64,000 nucleotides of DNA from CAYPHY01 sp964410625 (GTDB lineage: Bacteria; Chloroflexota; Anaerolineae; Promineifilales; Promineifilaceae): assembly GCA_964410625.1 (NCBI GenBank), contig CAYPHY010000006.1, positions 199,454 through 263,453 of the forward strand. Direction: 5' to 3'. Positions 23,811-32,664 of this stretch are shown here, in pieces (within the stretch, counting starts at the first letter, position 1; each line of letters begins with the position of its first letter). The notes beneath the pieces are model-generated. The model made no database searches. It saw nothing but the letters and a program-made list of their open reading frames with translations, and was not told the DNA's origin. Position numbers and translations under genes: made by a program.

Positions 23811-24332
23811 ATGCTCGACTGGCCGATCATCATTCGCGACGCATTTGTTTGCGGTCTAGTACTATCGCTTGCCCTCACTGCTCTCCTGGTCATCAGCGGC
23901 CGTGTCGCTCTGGACATGTTCGTTGACAATTACCCGCCTGACGTTCAGAAAAGGTATGGGCCAATGTCCCCCAGGGCCGCTCGCCTCCGTCCCTATATCG
24001 CGGCTTTGTTGTTCATGATCATGTTGGGCATCCCGCTCCTCGGCCTTTTCGCGCTGCGGGCTGAGATCAATACCGTCCCGTTCTTACCCGCCCTCGTATT
24101 TTCCGGTATCGCGCTACTGGTGTTCAACCTCTTTGATTTGATCATCCTTGATTGGCTCTTCTTCGTCACCATTCGGCCGCGGGCCATGGTGCTACCCGGC
24201 ACCGAGGGAATGGCGGGCTACAGCGATTACCGGTTCCACTTCATCGGGTTCCTAAAGTGGCTGGGCTTCACATTGGCCGGTAGCTTGTTCATCGCCGTTC
24301 TCTGGATGGTTATAGAGTGGCTGCTTGCGTAG
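23811..24332 (+). CDS. Membrane protein of unknown function next to ZIP transporter
   Basis: The 173-residue protein has four predicted membrane helices (about 8-32, 61-83, 92-115 and 143-171). A conserved-looking cytoplasmic or periplasmic segment lies between helices 3 and 4 (LPGTEGMAGYSDYRFHFIGF). GGAGG lies 8 nt before the ATG. The start is 16 bp after the ZIP stop, so they are co-transcribed and probably work together. No family is recognised. Confidence 0.78.
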   Translation: MLDWPIIIRDAFVCGLVLSLALTALLVISGRVALDMFVDNYPPDVQKRYGPMSPRAARLRPYIAALLFMIMLGIPLLGLFALRAEINTVPFLPALVFSGIALLVFNLFDLIILDWLFFVTIRPRAMVLPGTEGMAGYSDYRFHFIGFLKWLGFTLAGSLFIAVLWMVIEWLLA

Positions 24333-24424
24333 TTCCCTTTACATCTAATGGTTTTGATTTTTTGGTGTGGTTGTGGTGGTAACTGCGGATTGGGCGGCGG
24401 CCGATGGCTACCCCCGAACTCCCT

Positions 24425-24571
24425 ATTGTAGCCCAGATGCAAAGCTTTCAACTGGCGTAGCCATCCGATGGCAGCGGGCAGCTCGGTTAAGCCCAGTCCG
24501 CTCAGATCAAGTTCTTCACATTGTTCTCGCTCTGCCTGTTCAATTTATTGCAGCAATTCCCTCTCGATCAT
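24425..24571 (-). pseudogene. Leucine-rich-repeat protein remnant
   Basis: On the minus strand, from ATG 24571, the frame reads MIERELLQ, a TAA stop at 24545-24547, then IEQAEREQCEELDLSGLG and LTELPAAIGWLRQLKALHLG. This is the N-terminus of an LRR protein of the kind found before ROCO or TIR modules in Chloroflexota and cyanobacteria. The frame has a nonsense codon where CAA would be expected, and similarity ends after one repeat unit. It is therefore a decayed fragment. The rest of the 277-bp gap shows nothing. Confidence 0.65.
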
Positions 24572-24609
24572 CGCCTTAAGCCCTCCATCGTGTGAATCAA
24601 GCACATGCT

Positions 24610-25488
24610 TTATATACGCAGCCGGTTGATCTCATCACGCAACGCCATCGCGGCCGCCCGCGCCGCCTCCGCAAAGTCCAATCCTGGGGATGCGTAGATC
24701 ACACTTCGTCCGGCGTTGATCACTGGCCCGGCCACCGCATCTGGCCCAAAGCGCACGGCCGCACCCAACTCGCCCCCTTGCGCCCCAATCCCCGGAATCA
24801 AAAAATTGGCCTGTGGAGCCAACTCCCGCGCCGCCGCTAACTCCTCCGGATAGGTAGCACCTACCACATAGCCACAGTGTCCCATTGAGTGGCGAGTGGT
24901 GAGTGGCGAGTGGTGAGCAGGAGCGTGAGAAACGGCCGCTGCCGTCTCTCCTCTGCTCCCCTGCTCCTCCGCTCCTCCGCCCCCCTGCTCCTCTCCCCAA
25001 CGCTGGCTGGCACGAATGACATCGGCCGACAACCCATTCGGGTTGGAGGGGTGGGCGAGGAGGTAGATGGCTTTGGTCGGCCGTTTCTCAATTAATGGCA
25101 ACACCGCATCCAGCCCGGCACAGGGATTGACCGTGACGGCATCTACATTCCATTCATCGAAGGCGCCCTTGCCCCAGGCATTCTGCGCGTGGCTGCTGTC
25201 GCTGATTTTGCAATCGAGGATGATCGGGATATGGTTAGGGATGTAGGCGATGGTTCGTTCGAGGGCAATCACGCCTGATGCGCCCCACTGCATATAGAAG
25301 GCGAGGTTGGGTTTGTACGCGCAGACGAGATCGGCCGTGGCATCAATAATCGCTTTATTAAATGGCAAGACGGGTTCGTCCCAACGCATCGCTTCTAGCG
25401 GCAGTCGCTCCGGCTGTGGGTCTAGGCCAACACAGAGCCAGGAGTTGTTTTTCTCCTGAATAGCACGAAGTTTCTCCAGATAAAGCAT
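24610..25488 (-). CDS. pyrF: Orotidine 5'-phosphate decarboxylase (type 2) with repeat-derived insert
   Basis: The 292-residue protein catalyses the last step of UMP synthesis. Landmarks are CVGLDPQPERLP (19-30), the catalytic DCK (92-94) in IILDCKISD, HPSNPNG, YVVGATYPEEL (207-217) and the late IPGIGAQGGELG. Residues 166-202 (Gly/Glu-rich, then SHAPAHHSPLTTRH) are extra relative to the family and are encoded by short tandem repeats like those between genes elsewhere in the window. The frame is intact on both sides, so the enzyme is probably functional with a surface loop extension. Confidence 0.93.
   Translation of the reverse strand: MLYLEKLRAIQEKNNSWLCVGLDPQPERLPLEAMRWDEPVLPFNKAIIDATADLVCAYKPNLAFYMQWGASGVIALERTIAYIPNHIPIILDCKISDSSHAQNAWGKGAFDEWNVDAVTVNPCAGLDAVLPLIEKRPTKAIYLLAHPSNPNGLSADVIRASQRWGEEQGGGGAEEQGSRGETAAAVSHAPAHHSPLTTRHSMGHCGYVVGATYPEELAAARELAPQANFLIPGIGAQGGELGAAVRFGPDAVAGPVINAGRSVIYASPGLDFAEAARAAAMALRDEINRLRI
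24883..24993. repeat. In-frame intragenic repeat inside pyrF
   Basis: GAGTGGCGAGTGGTGAGTGG-type words are followed by CTCCTCCGCTCC-type words. Both resemble R1-class intergenic repeats. The element keeps the reading frame and adds about 37 residues. Confidence 0.8.
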
Positions 25489-25598
25489 AATAAATGTATC
25501 CAGATACAGTATCTTACTTATATCCGATTAGGCCTATGGAACTATTGTGTTTATTTGCTAAATGCTTATCATATAGGGTAGGTGAAGTCAGGTCAAGC

Positions 25599-25822
25599 GG
25601 GAGAGGGTCCCCTCCTCAAATAACTGGCACGAGAACACGACTGGCACGAACCTGGCAACGCTAAGGCCATAGCCCACCCCCCGCCCTCTCCCTTTTTAAG
25701 GGCTTATGGCCGCCAGACTTATTTTGGGCAAGTGCGGTAAGCAAGTGGCAACGATCCGTTGCTTTTCCTTATCGCCCGAAGCGGCCGCGCTGGTAGTTCG
25801 CCACCAGCGCGGTCCTTTTTTT
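25599..25822 (+). ncRNA. Candidate structured RNA ending in an intrinsic terminator
   Basis: The segment has no credible coding frame. GGGAGAGGG (25599-25607) can pair with CCCTCTCCC (25684-25692), while GGCCATAGCCC (25665-25675) can pair, with one bulge, with GGGCTTATGGCC (25700-25711). The order is a-b-a'-b', so the helices form either a pseudoknot or alternatives. A GCAACG-ATC-CGTTGC hairpin (25748-25762) follows, then a perfect terminator. It matches no RNA class I know, and no plus-strand gene lies upstream within 1.2 kb. Confidence 0.35.
25785..25820 (+). terminator. Intrinsic terminator
   Basis: A perfect 10-bp GC-rich stem (CCGCGCTGGT with ACCAGCGCGG) and an 8-nt loop are followed by TCCTTTTTTT. 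It is one of the two strongest terminators in the window yet follows no plus-strand gene. Confidence 0.8.
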
Positions 25823-25849
25823 GCCGGAAACCATATCCTTCAAGACTCA

Positions 25850-25945
25850 CGCAGTTTAGAATATTTAGCAACGAATTAACGCGAATTTACGCAAATTATG
25901 GCTTAAAATTCTCAGGCGAGGTTCGCCCCATTCGCGTAAATCCGA
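25850..25945. repeat. ACGCGAATTTACGC-type repeat (R4-like)
   Basis: AACGAATTAACGCGAATTTA words are mirrored by CATTCGCGTAAATCC about 50 nt later. It lies between the candidate RNA and the Hsp20 promoter region. Nothing else is seen in 25946-26088. Confidence 0.6.
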
Positions 25946-26088
25946 TGCAAATGCATAAGTCTTGTCCATTTCAGATATCCTTCCTATGTTCTTCTAACTC
26001 AATTCTTACATCAGTTGCCGACAATAAAAGTGAAGAATTCAAGTGGACAGCGCCGCTAAACAGGAGGCTTTGTGTTAGCGGGACTGGA

Positions 26089-26107
26089 CATTGGCATTAT
26101 GCCAATG
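26089..26107. promoter_or_regulatory. Perfect 19-bp palindrome upstream of hsp20
   Basis: CATTGGCAT and its complement flank one T, 58 bp before the hsp20 start. It is unlike CIRCE or HAIR elements, so it could be the operator of a different heat-shock regulator. Confidence 0.45.
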
Positions 26108-26165
26108 GTGACACTTGAATTGCATGGCGTGTAGATTGTAGAAAGTAGAAATTGGAGGTGTAGAG

Positions 26166-26654
26166 ATGAATAGCTTAATGCGTTGGACTCCGCTGCGGCC
26201 GATGTGGCGCAATCGCAATTTGTGGGAAGAGTTTGATCGTCTGATGGAAGAGCCGTTGTCACTATTCCGCGACCAACAAGAGTGGCCTGGAACGTGGGGG
26301 CTGGCCCTGGATGTGGCCGAGACGGATGACAATTTTGTGGTGACGGCTTCGGCCCCTGGCGTCAATCCCGATGATATTGACATCACCCTTACCGACAACA
26401 CCCTGACCATCAAGGGGGAGATGCGTAAGGATGAGACTGTTGAGGAAGAGAAGTATCATCTGCGCGAGCGACGCTATGGCAGTTTCAGCCGTACTCTAAC
26501 TCTGCCCACGCCGGTTGACGCGGATAAGATTGAAGCGAACTTTGACAATGGTGTGTTGACCGTGCAGCTACCGAAGACGGAAGCGGTTCGGCCGAAGCGC
26601 ATCAATGTCAGAACAAACGGCCAGCAGCAAAAGGTGATTGAAGCGCAGAGTTAA
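26166..26654 (+). CDS. Hsp20/alpha-crystallin small heat-shock protein
   Basis: The 162-residue protein has a basic N-terminal arm and an alpha-crystallin domain from about 38 to 145 (LALDVAETDDNFVVTASAPG; DITLTDNTLTIKGEM; YGSFSRTLTLPTPVD; NGVLTVQLPKTE). It binds unfolding proteins without ATP and passes them to DnaK/ClpB. GGAGG lies 7 nt before the ATG. A palindrome sits upstream and a terminator downstream, so it is a single-gene unit. A dnaJ-like gene follows. Confidence 0.95.
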   Translation: MNSLMRWTPLRPMWRNRNLWEEFDRLMEEPLSLFRDQQEWPGTWGLALDVAETDDNFVVTASAPGVNPDDIDITLTDNTLTIKGEMRKDETVEEEKYHLRERRYGSFSRTLTLPTPVDADKIEANFDNGVLTVQLPKTEAVRPKRINVRTNGQQQKVIEAQS

Positions 26655-26676
26655 CATTGCAGCGTAACGATATTTT

Positions 26677-26737
26677 TCGACACGAATGACACGAATTTCA
26701 CGAAAATAAGGGACAGAATTCGTGTTATTCGTGTCAA
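26677..26737. repeat. CACGAA-type hairpin repeat (R3)
   Basis: TTCGACACGAATGACACGAA is mirrored by ATTCGTGTTATTCGTGTC, a second copy of the element at 9932-9992. Confidence 0.82.
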
Positions 26738-26760
26738 AGGGCGTAAGTCCTAATATAATG

Positions 26761-26793
26761 AAAATGCGACATCCTAGATGGTGTCGCATTTTT
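26761..26793 (+). terminator. Intrinsic terminator after hsp20
   Basis: AAAATGCGACA and TGTCGCATTTT form a perfect 11-bp stem around a 10-nt loop and run into further T residues. Confidence 0.75.
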
Positions 26794-26933
26794 ATTTGTG
26801 TTGGCAACGGCCGAATACAATAGTTCTTTTTTTCTCTTATCTAATCTCTTTCTGACCTGTTTGTGGCATAATATACTGATACATCATTAGGCTAATCAGA
26901 TAGCAGTACGAAGATGCTGACAAGGTTGAATAG

Positions 26934-27911
26934 ATGAATTATAAGGATTATTACCAGACGCTGGGCGTGAAGAAGAGCGCCTCGGCCGATGAAATCAAAA
27001 AAGCATATCGAAAACTAGCACGCAAGCACCACCCTGATGTCAACCCTGGGGATAAGGCGGCCGAAGAGAAGTTCAAGGACGTCAACGAAGCGTATGAGGT
27101 GCTATCCGACCCGGAAAAGCGAGAGAAGTATGATCGCTTTGGCGCGGAGTGGCAGCAATATTCGCGTGCGGGCGGCCGTCCTGAGGACTTTAACTGGTCG
27201 GCCTGGGGTAGCGGCCCTGGTGGTGGCACACAATATCGCACCGTCTCGCCGGAAGAGTTTGAGCAAATGTTTGGCGGAGGGGGCAGCGGCGGCTTCTCTG
27301 ACTTCTTCGAGACGCTGTTTGGTGGCGGCCGCCGGACGACCTCTGGCTTTGGCGGCTTTGGGGCTGATGATATTTTCAGTAGCGGCCGTGCCACAACGCG
27401 CCAACCACAACGGCAGGAACATACGGTTGAAATCACGCTAGAGGAGGCGTTTAACGGCACAACGCGCACGCTGCAATGGCAGGACGGCCGGCGCATTGAG
27501 GCCAAAATCCCGCGTGGGGTGCGTACCGGCTCGAAGGTGCGACTCAGCGGGGCGAGCAATGGGACAGGCCAGGGGGATGTTTACCTGAATGTTGAGGTCT
27601 TGCCCCATCCAACCTATGAACGGGATGGCGACAATCTGAGGATGACCCTGCCGGTGGATCTGTTTACTGCCCTGCTCGGTGGCAAACTGGCTGTACCGGC
27701 GATTGATAAGACGGTGAATTTGACCATTCCTGCGGGCAGCGCCAATGGAAGGGTCTTTCGACTGAACAAGCTAGGGATGCCGCGCCTGCGCCAACCGGAT
27801 GAACGCGGCGATCTCTATGTGACCATTAACGTGGAGCTACCGCGCAATCTCTCTGAGGAAGAGAAGAAGCTGGTTAGTGAGTGGCGGGAGATTCGGGATA
27901 GGGCTGGATGA
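26934..27911 (+). CDS. DnaJ/CbpA-type co-chaperone without zinc domain
   Basis: The 325-residue protein has a J-domain (5-70) with the HPD motif in RKHHPDVNPGD. A Gly/Phe-rich linker (about 85-150) precedes two C-terminal substrate-binding beta-domains (from VEITLEEAFNGTTRTLQW). The cysteine-rich DnaJ zinc domain is absent, as in CbpA. It stimulates DnaK ATPase and delivers clients. A separate tiny protein made only of DnaJ-like CxxCxGxG repeats is encoded at 41034-41198. Confidence 0.94.
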   Translation: MNYKDYYQTLGVKKSASADEIKKAYRKLARKHHPDVNPGDKAAEEKFKDVNEAYEVLSDPEKREKYDRFGAEWQQYSRAGGRPEDFNWSAWGSGPGGGTQYRTVSPEEFEQMFGGGGSGGFSDFFETLFGGGRRTTSGFGGFGADDIFSSGRATTRQPQRQEHTVEITLEEAFNGTTRTLQWQDGRRIEAKIPRGVRTGSKVRLSGASNGTGQGDVYLNVEVLPHPTYERDGDNLRMTLPVDLFTALLGGKLAVPAIDKTVNLTIPAGSANGRVFRLNKLGMPRLRQPDERGDLYVTINVELPRNLSEEEKKLVSEWREIRDRAG

Positions 27912-27913
27912 TT

Positions 27914-28003
27914 GGGAGCAGAGGGGCAGAGGAGCAGGGGAGCAGAGAAGAGGCAAGCAGTGGGCAGTTTTCAATCTCTAATCTCCAATCTCTAATCTCT
28001 AAC
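27914..28003. repeat. R1-class repeats between convergent dnaJ and VWA genes
   Basis: GGGAGCAGAGGGGCAGAGGAG words are followed by AATCTCTAATCTCC words. The element overlaps the 3' end of the VWA gene and supplies its last codons and stop. Confidence 0.75.
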
Positions 28004-29170
28004 CGCTTCCCCCATTAGCTCTGGGAAGCGGTCGGGGGTGCAGGCAAAGACGGGGAGGCCGAGGTTGCTTATCTCCTGGGCCAGGGCCTGGTTGTAGCGT
28101 GGTGCGCCTTTGTCGTTGAGGGCGAGCAGGGTGATTACGTTGACGCCATCGGTCGCCAACGTCTCTATTCGGCGCACCGTTTGTGCTTTGTTTCCCCCTT
28201 CAAAGAGATCAGTAATCAGGACGAGGACGGTATCATGCGGCCGTGTCACCGCCTGCTGGCAATAGGACAATGCGCGGTCAATATTCGTCCCGCCGCCCAG
28301 CCGCATCCCAAAGAGCAGTTCTACGGGATCATCCAGTTGGTCAGTCATATCTACCACCGAGGTGTCGAACAGCACCAGCCGGGTGGAGATGGTCGGAATC
28401 GAAGCCATGACCGCCGCGGCGATCCCAGCATAAACGACGGATGTCACCATGGAGCCGCTGGTGTCAATGCAGAGGATGACATCTTTCAGCGAGGAGCGTT
28501 TACGGCCGTAGCCAATTAGTTTCTCCGGGATAATCGTCGCCTGTTCTGGCTGGTAATGTTTGAGATTGGCGTAGATGGTGCGTTGCCAGTTGATCTCTTG
28601 CAGGCGGCGCGGCCGTGTTGTCCGCGTCGCGCGGTTCAGGCTCCCCGTAATGGCCTGTCGTAGTGGATGCTTCAGTTGTTTGATCAACTCCTCGACGACT
28701 TGCGCCACCACTTGCCGCGCCGTTTCCCGCGTTTTCTCTGGCATGACGCGACGCAGAGAGAGCAAGGTGGCCGCCAGTTGGGCATCCGGCTCGATCTCCG
28801 CCAGCAGTTCCGGTTGATCGAGCAGTTGGCGCACATTAAGCCGTTGTAGGGCGTCGCGCTGCATAATTTCCACCACCGGATCAGGAAAATAGCGGCGAAT
28901 ATCCCCCAGCCAGCGGGCCACGTCGGGCATTGAGTCGCTTAAATCCCCTCCCTGGCTATCGCCATAGAGTGATTCCAACGCCTCATCTATCGCCCGTTCC
29001 TCTTCCGACAAGCCTTCGCCGGGCTGCGGGTCACCACCAACCCCGCCCTGCTGCTCGGACTCCTGTTCCTCCTCTACCTCGCCCAAGACCAACCGCCACC
29101 TTCGGCGGCGTTCGTCGGCCGCCTGTTGGCTGGAGTAAAAAGCGTACAGAAAATCGTCTTGCTGATTCAT
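27992..29170 (-). CDS. VWA-domain protein of the MoxR-associated set
   Basis: The 392-residue protein has a helical N-terminal half with an acidic linker, and a von Willebrand A domain from about 229. The MIDAS motif DTSGSM (236-241), LGGGTNIDRAL and LVLITDLFEGG are present. VWA proteins paired with MoxR ATPases act as metal-dependent chaperone or complex-assembly factors. Its ATG directly abuts the stop of the DUF5682 gene. The last three residues (VRD) and the stop are encoded by an R1 repeat. Confidence 0.9.
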   Translation of the reverse strand: MNQQDDFLYAFYSSQQAADERRRRWRLVLGEVEEEQESEQQGGVGGDPQPGEGLSEEERAIDEALESLYGDSQGGDLSDSMPDVARWLGDIRRYFPDPVVEIMQRDALQRLNVRQLLDQPELLAEIEPDAQLAATLLSLRRVMPEKTRETARQVVAQVVEELIKQLKHPLRQAITGSLNRATRTTRPRRLQEINWQRTIYANLKHYQPEQATIIPEKLIGYGRKRSSLKDVILCIDTSGSMVTSVVYAGIAAAVMASIPTISTRLVLFDTSVVDMTDQLDDPVELLFGMRLGGGTNIDRALSYCQQAVTRPHDTVLVLITDLFEGGNKAQTVRRIETLATDGVNVITLLALNDKGAPRYNQALAQEISNLGLPVFACTPDRFPELMGEAVRD

Positions 29171-31501
29171 TTAGTCCAAATCCACTTTATCCACTTTCAA
29201 CAACTGCGCTATATACGCCAACACTGCGTCCGCCTGCTGCTGGTTGAAGCGCGGCAGAGGAGCTTCTGGCGGACGGCCAGCGGTTGCCGATGACCCATAG
29301 CGAACGCGCTCCTGCAATTGCCGTCGGATAGCGTCGGGAAAGCTGGAAAACGGCCGCCGCAAGAGGGGCAATACCCCCTGGAACTGCTCGCGATCCAATC
29401 CGGCAATCCAGCCATCCACCAATTGCCACAGCCGCGTGTCATGCACCAGGATCAGTCCGCTATCGCGCAGAAAACCATCCAGCCAATCGGCCGCTTCCTT
29501 GGTTTGTTGCCAATCACCCACTCCTAAAGGCAAGGCCCGGCGCATTCGCGTGGTCACCTCGTCGGCCGAAAAGGCGTCTGAATCCAGCAACAGGCGACAC
29601 GCCCGCCCGGCAACCAGCCCATGCAAGCGGGGCTGATCGGCCAACCGAGCCAGGACGGCCTGCCATTGCTGCGCTTGCTCCGCCTTTTGCATCATATTGA
29701 CCGCGCCGGCCACCGCCACCAATCGCGCCAGCATCCCCTCGGCCGCGCTGTCATCGAGCGAGCGGCAAGCCCCTGGCAAACCGATGCACACACGTGCCAG
29801 CAGATGATCAAAGACGCGCTGCATTTGCTCCTGGTGTGCGGCCGTTTGCCGCAAATTGCCATAGCGTAGGGATTGGGCAAGCGGTGGCAAGGTCTCCATC
29901 ATGTGAGCGATGTCGCTACTGACGGCCGCCAGCTCTTCAATCCGCGCCAGCAAGGCCGGTATTGTCTCCGGCAAGTCGGCCAGCGCGACTTGATCAATGA
30001 GTTTGGTTAATTGGGGCAGTTCAGTCGAGCGAGTGGCGGTGTCCTCCACAAAGGCAGCGGCCGCGTCGCGCACCGTATTGCCCCATATCCCCGCCTGCAC
30101 CACGCGCACCGAGAGTTCCGGTAGCCACTGCAACTCCCACGCTTCAGCGTAGGTCCCCACCTGCCCGCGCAAGGTCATTGGTTTTCCCCAATGGATGTCG
30201 AGCAGTAGCAGACGATACAACAACTGGCTACGCGAAAGGTGTAAGGGATCGCGCAAATCTAATGTCAGCGTGTTTTTCTCCGCTTCCGGCAATAACTGTA
30301 ATGCTTGTTGTTGCTGTTGTAGATCACGTTGCAGCGGGACCATCGGCACGCCCGGCGGAACCATCCCCATCCGCTCACCCACCGTCAAGCGGCGGCGGAT
30401 CAGATCCATTGGCTCGTTCGCGCCAAAGCAGATCGCGCTTTGGGTCGCTTCGTTTAGCTCTGTCAGTCCCGGCAACGGCCGCCCGCGAATGGCAGCCAAC
30501 GCCTCCGCCAGGCGCACCGCTTCGATCACATGCGCCGGAGCGACATCCATCTGCTCTTCGCGCAGCAAGGCCGCCACACGTGACAGCCAACGGGCGCTAA
30601 TCTCCACCAGCGGCCGTCCTGCCTCGCTCGCCTCCCACAAGTGGTGATACCACCCTGGCGAGTGAATCCCCGCGCCATAGCCGCTGGCCTGGGCCAGACG
30701 GCCGTAGGTCCAGGGGACCCAAGACGCCTCGACCTCGGCTACCGGCAAGTCTCGTAATAGTGCCACGTCTTCGGCCTCATTTGCCAGATCGCCCAGCGCC
30801 GGGCCGTGCCACGCGCCACAGACTACAGCGATACGCTGCCGTCCTGCGGTCACTGCCTGGCGGATGGTTTGCCGCATGTAGGCTTCACGTTGGAGGGCGA
30901 TGCGGCGGCCGATGGCCTCGACGGTGTTGGCGGGGGGTAGTTGCTCAGCCTCGGCTGTTTCGCGCAAGGTCGCCATCAGCCACAGCACCGACTCAAAGAA
31001 AGCAACCGCCTCCCCTCCCTGTTGCTGCTGCTCCACCAGACCATTCCACCATGCCTCATAATCGCTGTGTCCGGCAGCGGCCGCCAGCCGCCGGAAAGGG
31101 TCGAATGAGGGCGGCGTGGCTCTGTGTCCCAAAGCGAGTTGGTGACGTTGGGGCAAGTCCATGAAATGCACCGGTATCTCCCGTTCCAGGGCGTAACGAA
31201 TGGCTTGCAACTCCGGCGAAAAGAGGGCGAAGGGGTAGAACGTCGCCCGTCGCGGTTTGTCGGGGCGGTAGACGAGTAAGGCCACCGGCAAAATCAACGC
31301 CGGATGAAGGAGCCAATGGAGCAAGTCGTCGGCGTCGGGCGGCCCTTCTACCAGTACACAATCCGGCTCTAAGGCTGACAACGCCTGACGCAGCAAGCGA
31401 GCCGACCCTGGCCCGTGATGGCGAATACCGAGGACGTGGATAGAGCGTAAACGGTGGGCGGTAAGCGGCCGGCCGTTGGCAGTGGACATTCCTAAAGACA
31501 T
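29171..31501 (-). CDS. DUF5682 family protein
   Basis: The 776-residue protein starts its domain with IHVLGIRHHGPGSARLLRQAL and DCVLVEGPPDADDLLHWL. This is the opening of DUF5682, which resembles TraB/ChaN-type folds with conserved His and Glu residues. The rest is mainly helical. Function is unknown. It lies 6 bp after the MoxR stop and abuts the VWA gene, the order normally seen for this set in actinobacteria and Chloroflexota. Confidence 0.85.
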   Translation of the reverse strand: MSLGMSTANGRPLTAHRLRSIHVLGIRHHGPGSARLLRQALSALEPDCVLVEGPPDADDLLHWLLHPALILPVALLVYRPDKPRRATFYPFALFSPELQAIRYALEREIPVHFMDLPQRHQLALGHRATPPSFDPFRRLAAAAGHSDYEAWWNGLVEQQQQGGEAVAFFESVLWLMATLRETAEAEQLPPANTVEAIGRRIALQREAYMRQTIRQAVTAGRQRIAVVCGAWHGPALGDLANEAEDVALLRDLPVAEVEASWVPWTYGRLAQASGYGAGIHSPGWYHHLWEASEAGRPLVEISARWLSRVAALLREEQMDVAPAHVIEAVRLAEALAAIRGRPLPGLTELNEATQSAICFGANEPMDLIRRRLTVGERMGMVPPGVPMVPLQRDLQQQQQALQLLPEAEKNTLTLDLRDPLHLSRSQLLYRLLLLDIHWGKPMTLRGQVGTYAEAWELQWLPELSVRVVQAGIWGNTVRDAAAAFVEDTATRSTELPQLTKLIDQVALADLPETIPALLARIEELAAVSSDIAHMMETLPPLAQSLRYGNLRQTAAHQEQMQRVFDHLLARVCIGLPGACRSLDDSAAEGMLARLVAVAGAVNMMQKAEQAQQWQAVLARLADQPRLHGLVAGRACRLLLDSDAFSADEVTTRMRRALPLGVGDWQQTKEAADWLDGFLRDSGLILVHDTRLWQLVDGWIAGLDREQFQGVLPLLRRPFSSFPDAIRRQLQERVRYGSSATAGRPPEAPLPRFNQQQADAVLAYIAQLLKVDKVDLD

Positions 31502-31507
31502 GGTGGC

Positions 31508-32593
31508 TTATACCAGTTCGCGACAGGCACGGTAGAGGTCGTCCCAGCCCGCTTTGTCCTTCATCACCGTCTCCAGGTACTCTTGCCAGATCACGGCGTC
31601 CTGCACTGGGTCTTTGATCACCGCACCGGTCAGGCTGGCGGCGAGATCGGCCGCTTGCAAACGGCCGTCGCCAAAGTGTGCGGCCAACGCCAGTCCACTA
31701 TTGACCACCGAAATCGCCTCGCCTGTACTTAAGGTGCTGCTTGGCGACTTGACCTTCGCCTTGCCATCCTCGGTTAGCCCTCCGCGCAGTTCGCGGAAAA
31801 TGACAACGACGCGGCGAATCTCCTCTAAGGCTGGACGTTCGGCCGGTAGTTCGAGCGCCCGGCTCAGGCTGTCCACCCGTTGTTGGACGATGGTGATCTC
31901 TTCTTCGGCCGTTGCCGGAAGGGGCAACACCACCGTATTAAACCGCCGTCTCAACGCGCTGGAGAGATCGTTCACTCCCCGGTCGCGGTCGTTGGAGGTG
32001 GCGATAACGTTAAAACCCTTGGCCGCCTGCACATGGTCATGGAGTTCAGGGATGGGTAGCAAGCGTTCGGAGAGGATGGTAATCAACGCATCTTGCACAT
32101 CGGAGGGAATGCGGGTCAACTCCTCTACCCGCGCCACCTTGCCGTCGCGCATGGCGGTCATCACCGGGCTGGGAACCAACGCCTCCGGCGTCGGCCCCCG
32201 CGCGATCAGGCTGGCATAGTTCCAGCCATAGCGGATCATCTCTTCGCTGGTTCCCGCCGTCCCTTGCACCAACAGGGTTGAGTCGCCGGAGACGGCCGCT
32301 GCCAGATGCTCAGAGACCCAGGTCTTACCCGTCCCCGGCACGCCGAGCAAGAGCAATGCCCGGTCGGTGGTCAGGGTGGCGATGGCGACTTCAATCAGGC
32401 GGCCGTTGCCGATGTACTTCGGCGTGATGGTGAAGCCATTATCCAGTGTACCACCAAGCAGGTAAGTGGCAACTGCCCAGGGGGACAGCCGCCAATTGGG
32501 TGGGTGCGGCCGAGCGTCATGGCGCTCTAATTCCGCCAACTCTTCGGCAAACGCCTGCTCCGCCAGTGCCCGTTGAATTTCATTGTTGATCAT
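31508..32593 (-). CDS. MoxR-type AAA+ ATPase
   Basis: The start at 32593, with GGAG 6 nt upstream, gives 361 residues. Walker A is GVPGTGKT at 84-91. The MoxR-type Walker B region is KVARVEELTRIPSDVQDALITI, followed by the sensor FNVIATSNDRDRGVNDLSSALRRRF. MoxR ATPases remodel or mature protein complexes together with a VWA partner, here the gene two positions downstream. A toxin-antitoxin pair on the other strand separates it from DUF5691. Confidence 0.93.
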   Translation of the reverse strand: MINNEIQRALAEQAFAEELAELERHDARPHPPNWRLSPWAVATYLLGGTLDNGFTITPKYIGNGRLIEVAIATLTTDRALLLLGVPGTGKTWVSEHLAAAVSGDSTLLVQGTAGTSEEMIRYGWNYASLIARGPTPEALVPSPVMTAMRDGKVARVEELTRIPSDVQDALITILSERLLPIPELHDHVQAAKGFNVIATSNDRDRGVNDLSSALRRRFNTVVLPLPATAEEEITIVQQRVDSLSRALELPAERPALEEIRRVVVIFRELRGGLTEDGKAKVKSPSSTLSTGEAISVVNSGLALAAHFGDGRLQAADLAASLTGAVIKDPVQDAVIWQEYLETVMKDKAGWDDLYRACRELV

Positions 32594-32664
32594 TTTCTTC
32601 TCCAAACTATAGAACGAGTTCCACAATATATGGTGCTATCATGGGAAATCACTCTATACATGTC

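Noticed and set aside
24883..24993. pyrF insert considered as a frameshift or assembly error
   Set aside because: The frame is kept exactly and the element matches repeat classes seen elsewhere in the window.
25759..26118. Plus-strand frame of 119 codons before hsp20
   Set aside because: It runs through the terminator and an R4-like repeat and has no protein-like pattern.
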